This document shows, in pieces, positions 17,349 through 19,992 of a stretch of 19,992 nucleotides of DNA (position 1 is the stretch's first letter; every line of letters begins with the position of its first letter). The DNA is from Candidatus Thioglobus plumae (GTDB lineage: Bacteria; Pseudomonadota; Gammaproteobacteria; PS1; Pseudothioglobaceae), in assembly GCA_910595815.1 (NCBI GenBank), contig CAJVCM010000068.1:1-19992 (forward strand), given 5' to 3'. The position numbers were made by a program, and so were the translations under genes. A model generated the notes under the pieces. It searched no databases and was not told where the DNA came from. It worked only from the letters and a program-made list of their open reading frames with translations.

Positions 17349-17377
17349 AGTATAAAACAAAGGTAATAAAATGTACA
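17349..17377 (-). promoter_or_regulatory. Possible sigma-70 promoter for pxpABC
   Basis: Read on the minus strand: TGTACA (17377-17372) as -35 with four of six consensus matches, a 17-bp spacer, and TATACT (17354-17349) as -10 with five of six. The -10 ends 25 bases before the pxpA ATG. It lies in the 84-bp gap between licD and pxpA, which would separate the pxp genes from the accessory cluster upstream. The region is AT-rich, so this is a candidate only. Confidence 0.38.
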
Positions 17378-17408
17378 GAATGGTAACTATAATATACCGA
17401 TAAGGGCA

Positions 17409-18191
17409 TTAGTTGTTATTTAATTCTATGCTAAACGCATGTATTTTTCGCTTCTCTTTAGGGGGTGTTTGTGTGTAATTAGATGTGTATATTTCAGTTA
17501 AATAATGATGATAATCATATGGCACTGGAAACTCAAACCCTTCAAATACTAAACTTTTAAGTGGCAGCACTTTGCTTAAATCAAACCATGCAGAGACATC
17601 AGGCATCTCGCCACCATAAATAACTTTGGATGTAGGGTCTTTCCAATCTTTATGCATGTCACAAAGTCCTCTTGTTAGTTCTTTACGCTTTATAGGGCTG
17701 TCTTCCCCATCAGGCGTGTGCAAGCTAACAGATGAAAACGAACGGATACTTTTCAAAGTATTGTCATACATGACTTTATTTTCCTCATTATTGTCAATAT
17801 TCAACATAGGAAAAATATCAACAAATACGCCTTGATGGTATTTTATATCTTCGTCTTGTTCATGGAATTCAACTATTTTCGCCTTATTTGAACGAAGCTT
17901 TACATAGTCAAATTTAAAATTTTTATCTGTTTTTTTGGTTTGAAAAAATATATCGTCTGATAACTCATTTATCGCAATATCTTTAAATTTATTGTAATCT
18001 TCAACTGGCATAGATAAGTCTATATCGTCATCCCAAGGAATAAAACCCTGATATCTAGCAGCGCCAAGCAGAGTGCCCGAATCCAGCCAATACTGTAATT
18101 CATGCTTTTTGCAAATGGCATCAAATTCGACCAATATATCAAAGATTATTAACTGCGCCTTTCTTAAGGTGTTTTGACTTATTTCGCCCAT
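17409..18191 (-). CDS. LicD-family phosphotransferase
   Basis: LicD proteins have a nucleotidyltransferase-like fold and transfer phosphocholine or similar headgroups from CDP-conjugates onto surface glycans; cytoplasmic or membrane-associated (family knowledge). It has 260 residues. The family core is clear: YWLDSGTLLGAARYQGFIPW at 34-53 followed by DDDIDLSMP at 54-62 holds the metal-binding Asp set, and GVFVDIFPM at 121-129 is the second conserved block. There are no membrane helices. The start is 3 bases after the aminotransferase stop, so it is tightly coupled. With a cytidylyltransferase and an AEP-transaminase-like enzyme upstream, the donor could be CDP-2-aminoethylphosphonate or another CDP-amino-alcohol; that part is inference. 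Confidence 0.9.
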   Translation of the reverse strand: MGEISQNTLRKAQLIIFDILVEFDAICKKHELQYWLDSGTLLGAARYQGFIPWDDDIDLSMPVEDYNKFKDIAINELSDDIFFQTKKTDKNFKFDYVKLRSNKAKIVEFHEQDEDIKYHQGVFVDIFPMLNIDNNEENKVMYDNTLKSIRSFSSVSLHTPDGEDSPIKRKELTRGLCDMHKDWKDPTSKVIYGGEMPDVSAWFDLSKVLPLKSLVFEGFEFPVPYDYHHYLTEIYTSNYTQTPPKEKRKIHAFSIELNNN

Positions 18192-18194
18192 AAT

Positions 18195-19271
18195 TTAACT
18201 TCTGGTTACCTTGTAATAGTCATAAAGAGCATCTATAAGAACATCGGTATACTCTTTGGTCATATCGCCCATGTGCGACACTCTAAAAATAGTGTCTTTC
18301 TCATCTCCGCCATTAGGGCACACCATAACTTTATATTGATACTCCAAATCATTGACAATATCTAGAGCTGACTTCCCATCTGTTGGAGTTAATGCGGTCA
18401 TAGCATTTGGCATAAATGACGTTGTTACTTTTAAAGGCAAGTCTTTTATGCTAGATCTAAAATACTCAGACACTTCTTTGGCTGAGGCGATGCTCTGGGA
18501 AATTCCACCCCTTCTTTCAATCTGCTTTAATCGCTCTTCTAATTGCAGCATAATGGTGACAGCTGGCGTATAGGGCGTTTGACCTCTCTCACCATTAGCC
18601 AAATAATCTTTAAAGTTAAAATATAGCGACTTCACATCTTGCAGTCTTTGTATCGCATTAGGCGATAACACCACCATCGTTAACCCGGGAGGTAGGGCAA
18701 AGCCTTTTTGTGAACTTGCTATAACCACATCGACATTGCTTTTTTGCATGTCTAGTTTGTCTGTCACCAGCATAGAGATAGCATCTACGATGTGCATCAT
18801 ATTGTTTTTTTGAGCATAATGGCCCAACGCGGTTACATCGTACAAATGCCCTACAGATGTCTCGTGTGCATTGACAATAAGCGCACTAAATTCCCCTTGT
18901 GGTGCAAGTGTGTTTATATCACTTAGATTTGTATTTTTTACCCTAAAGTTTGTATTGGGTATTTCATGTACATTGCAAATATGTACAAATCTAGCGCCAA
19001 AACCTCCACCATTAACTACCAGCGCATTATCATCACTGTTAAGTAGATTCATAACGACAGACTCCATACCTGCAGTACCTGATGCCGTTAAGAATATAAC
19101 TTTAGATCCTTTGGGAGCGTTAACTATATCAATCAACCCTTGTTCGCAATTGAATACAACGCTAGAGAACTCAGAATTCCTAAAGTAAGGTGTTTGGACG
19201 GCGCCTATATCCATTATCTCCTGAGACATCTTAACTGGTCCAGGTGTAAATATATAGTGATCTTCGTACAT
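18195..19271 (-). CDS. Class V aminotransferase, AEP-transaminase-like (PhnW/AGT-type)
   Basis: PLP-dependent aminotransferase of 358 residues, of the alanine-glyoxylate / 2-aminoethylphosphonate transaminase type. FTPGPVKMSQEI is at 8-19 and the phosphate-binding turn SGTAGMESV at 64-72. D163 (IVDAIS) lies over the pyridine nitrogen, the Schiff-base lysine is K189 in SSQKGFALPPG, and the substrate-carboxylate Arg is R330 in FRVSHMG. Family membership is firm but the substrate is not. In this setting, between a cytidylyltransferase and LicD, interconversion of phosphonoacetaldehyde and 2-aminoethylphosphonate is the leading guess; serine-glyoxylate or alanine-glyoxylate exchange is the alternative. 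An AGGGAAAG-like ribosome site precedes the ATG. It lies 40 bases after the fusion gene and 3 bases before licD. Confidence 0.85.
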   Translation of the reverse strand: MYEDHYIFTPGPVKMSQEIMDIGAVQTPYFRNSEFSSVVFNCEQGLIDIVNAPKGSKVIFLTASGTAGMESVVMNLLNSDDNALVVNGGGFGARFVHICNVHEIPNTNFRVKNTNLSDINTLAPQGEFSALIVNAHETSVGHLYDVTALGHYAQKNNMMHIVDAISMLVTDKLDMQKSNVDVVIASSQKGFALPPGLTMVVLSPNAIQRLQDVKSLYFNFKDYLANGERGQTPYTPAVTIMLQLEERLKQIERRGGISQSIASAKEVSEYFRSSIKDLPLKVTTSFMPNAMTALTPTDGKSALDIVNDLEYQYKVMVCPNGGDEKDTIFRVSHMGDMTKEYTDVLIDALYDYYKVTRS

Positions 19272-19311
19272 TGTTTTTCTTTCCCTTTTATTGTTTTCTG
19301 ATACGACTATT

Positions 19312-19992
19312 TCAAACTGTTGATGGATTTAATGATTGAAATTTTTTATTTCCCCTTTGAATTAGTGAGGTAAATTCAGCCATCAAATATCTATACCCAC
19401 AGCTCTTAGACTCGTGGTTAGCTGTCGGTAGATAATCTGTCTTTAGATCGGACAATAAAACAAGCTCTTTATCTTTTGCCAAATCAAGCAATTCTTGAAG
19501 CTCTGATTCACTTAAAGCTAAAGGATTTTCACACAAGACATGCTTTCCAAACTTCAGCGTTTTTTCGATGAGTGTATAGCATTCTCTTGATTCGCTGTTT
19601 ATAAAAACCGCCTCAATACTAGTATCTAAAAATTTATCGAAATTATCATATCCATGTACGACGTCATTACTGTCATTAGTAAATTCTTCCATGGCATCTA
19701 AATCTTGAGAATAGACTTGATTAATTGTTAAATTAGACACAAATTTAGACTCATCAATAAATGGCTTTGTATCATGACTAAGGCCTGCAATCCCAAGCTT
19801 TATAGTGCCAAAATTCTCCTCTCTAAGTTGTGTACTAGAGATGCCTTTGGTTCTAGGTAAATACTCCACTTCCGTGTATTTTTTTAAATAATCAAACATT
19901 CCTAGCCAATCATCACCAATGACAAATGTGTCAACATTGTATTTGACTATGTCTTCAGACTTTTGGTTTCTGTGTGTTTCTATAATCACTTC
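19312..19992 (-). CDS. Partial: cytidylyltransferase fused to remnant Gfo/Idh/MocA domain
   Basis: 5' end missing: the frame runs open to the right edge, so the GTG at 19989 is not the likely start. Residue numbers count from that GTG. Residues 1-57 are the C-terminal half of a TagD-like (glycerol-3-phosphate type) cytidylyltransferase, with IGDDW at 24-28 and RTKGISSTQLRE at 46-57; the HxGH motif would lie outside the window. Residues 63-190 resemble the nucleotide-binding half of Gfo/Idh/MocA oxidoreductases: KLGIAGL at 64-70 and GKHVLCENPLALSESELQEL at 148-167. In that motif the usual catalytic Lys (EKP) is Asn. The large substrate-binding domain is missing; the last 30 residues look like a Gfo/Idh C-terminal end. 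The sugar-dehydrogenase function is probably lost. It is the first visible gene of the cluster, 40 bases before the aminotransferase. Confidence 0.78.
   Translation of the reverse strand, partial: EVIIETHRNQKSEDIVKYNVDTFVIGDDWLGMFDYLKKYTEVEYLPRTKGISSTQLREENFGTIKLGIAGLSHDTKPFIDESKFVSNLTINQVYSQDLDAMEEFTNDSNDVVHGYDNFDKFLDTSIEAVFINSESRECYTLIEKTLKFGKHVLCENPLALSESELQELLDLAKDKELVLLSDLKTDYLPTANHESKSCGYRYLMAEFTSLIQRGNKKFQSLNPSTV

Noticed and set aside
17380..17410. GGTA/TACC inverted repeat after licD as a terminator.
   Set aside because: The stem is only 4 bp, with mismatches beyond, and there is no T-run on the minus strand.

Overview
The window reads as chromosomal DNA of a low-GC gammaproteobacterium. 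The pdxA-rsmA-apaG-apaH order, the ybeD-lipB-lipA cluster, and the RseP and DapF types all fit Gammaproteobacteria. The AT-rich base composition and overall feel recall the marine SUP05/Thioglobus group, but that placement is an impression, not a measured result. Genes are tightly packed: coding overlaps of 4 to 17 nt are common and the largest gene-free gap is 232 bases. I saw no tRNA, rRNA, insertion sequence, CRISPR array or phage gene.

Layout. (1) 23-1729, minus strand: a DUF971 gene followed by rseP, the site-2 protease of envelope stress signalling. (2) 1816-2628, plus: dapF (lysine and peptidoglycan precursor synthesis). (3) 2625-5517, minus: the conserved pdxA-rsmA-apaG-apaH operon. 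(4) 5518-5749: an AT-rich divergent control region with a 9-bp inverted repeat. (5) 5750-10346, plus: a two-gene RND efflux system (periplasmic adaptor and inner-membrane permease), closed by a strong bidirectional terminator. (6) 10421-12248, minus: ybeD-lipB-lipA, the endogenous lipoylation pathway. (7) 12311-15037, plus: a MoxR-type AAA+ ATPase, a protein combining a zincin-like domain with a VWA domain, and a single-domain rhodanese. (8) 15021-17324, minus: pxpA-pxpB-pxpC, the prokaryotic ATP-dependent 5-oxoprolinase. (9) 17409-19992, minus, running off the right edge: a cytidylyltransferase fused to a remnant Gfo/Idh/MocA domain, a class V (AEP-transaminase-like) aminotransferase, and a LicD-family transferase.

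Regions 1 to 8 are mostly housekeeping or widely distributed modules. Region 9 is the accessory and most interesting part. Its three enzyme types together suggest that a phospho- or phosphono-amino-alcohol (for example 2-aminoethylphosphonate or a related headgroup) is made, activated as a CDP-conjugate, and transferred to a cell-surface glycan. No PEP mutase or other phosphonate-committing gene is visible, so this rests on context; the deciding genes would lie to the right of the window. The cytidylyltransferase fusion is odd in its own right. Its oxidoreductase part keeps the N-terminal nucleotide-binding half, has Asn in place of the usual catalytic Lys, and appears to lack the middle substrate domain.
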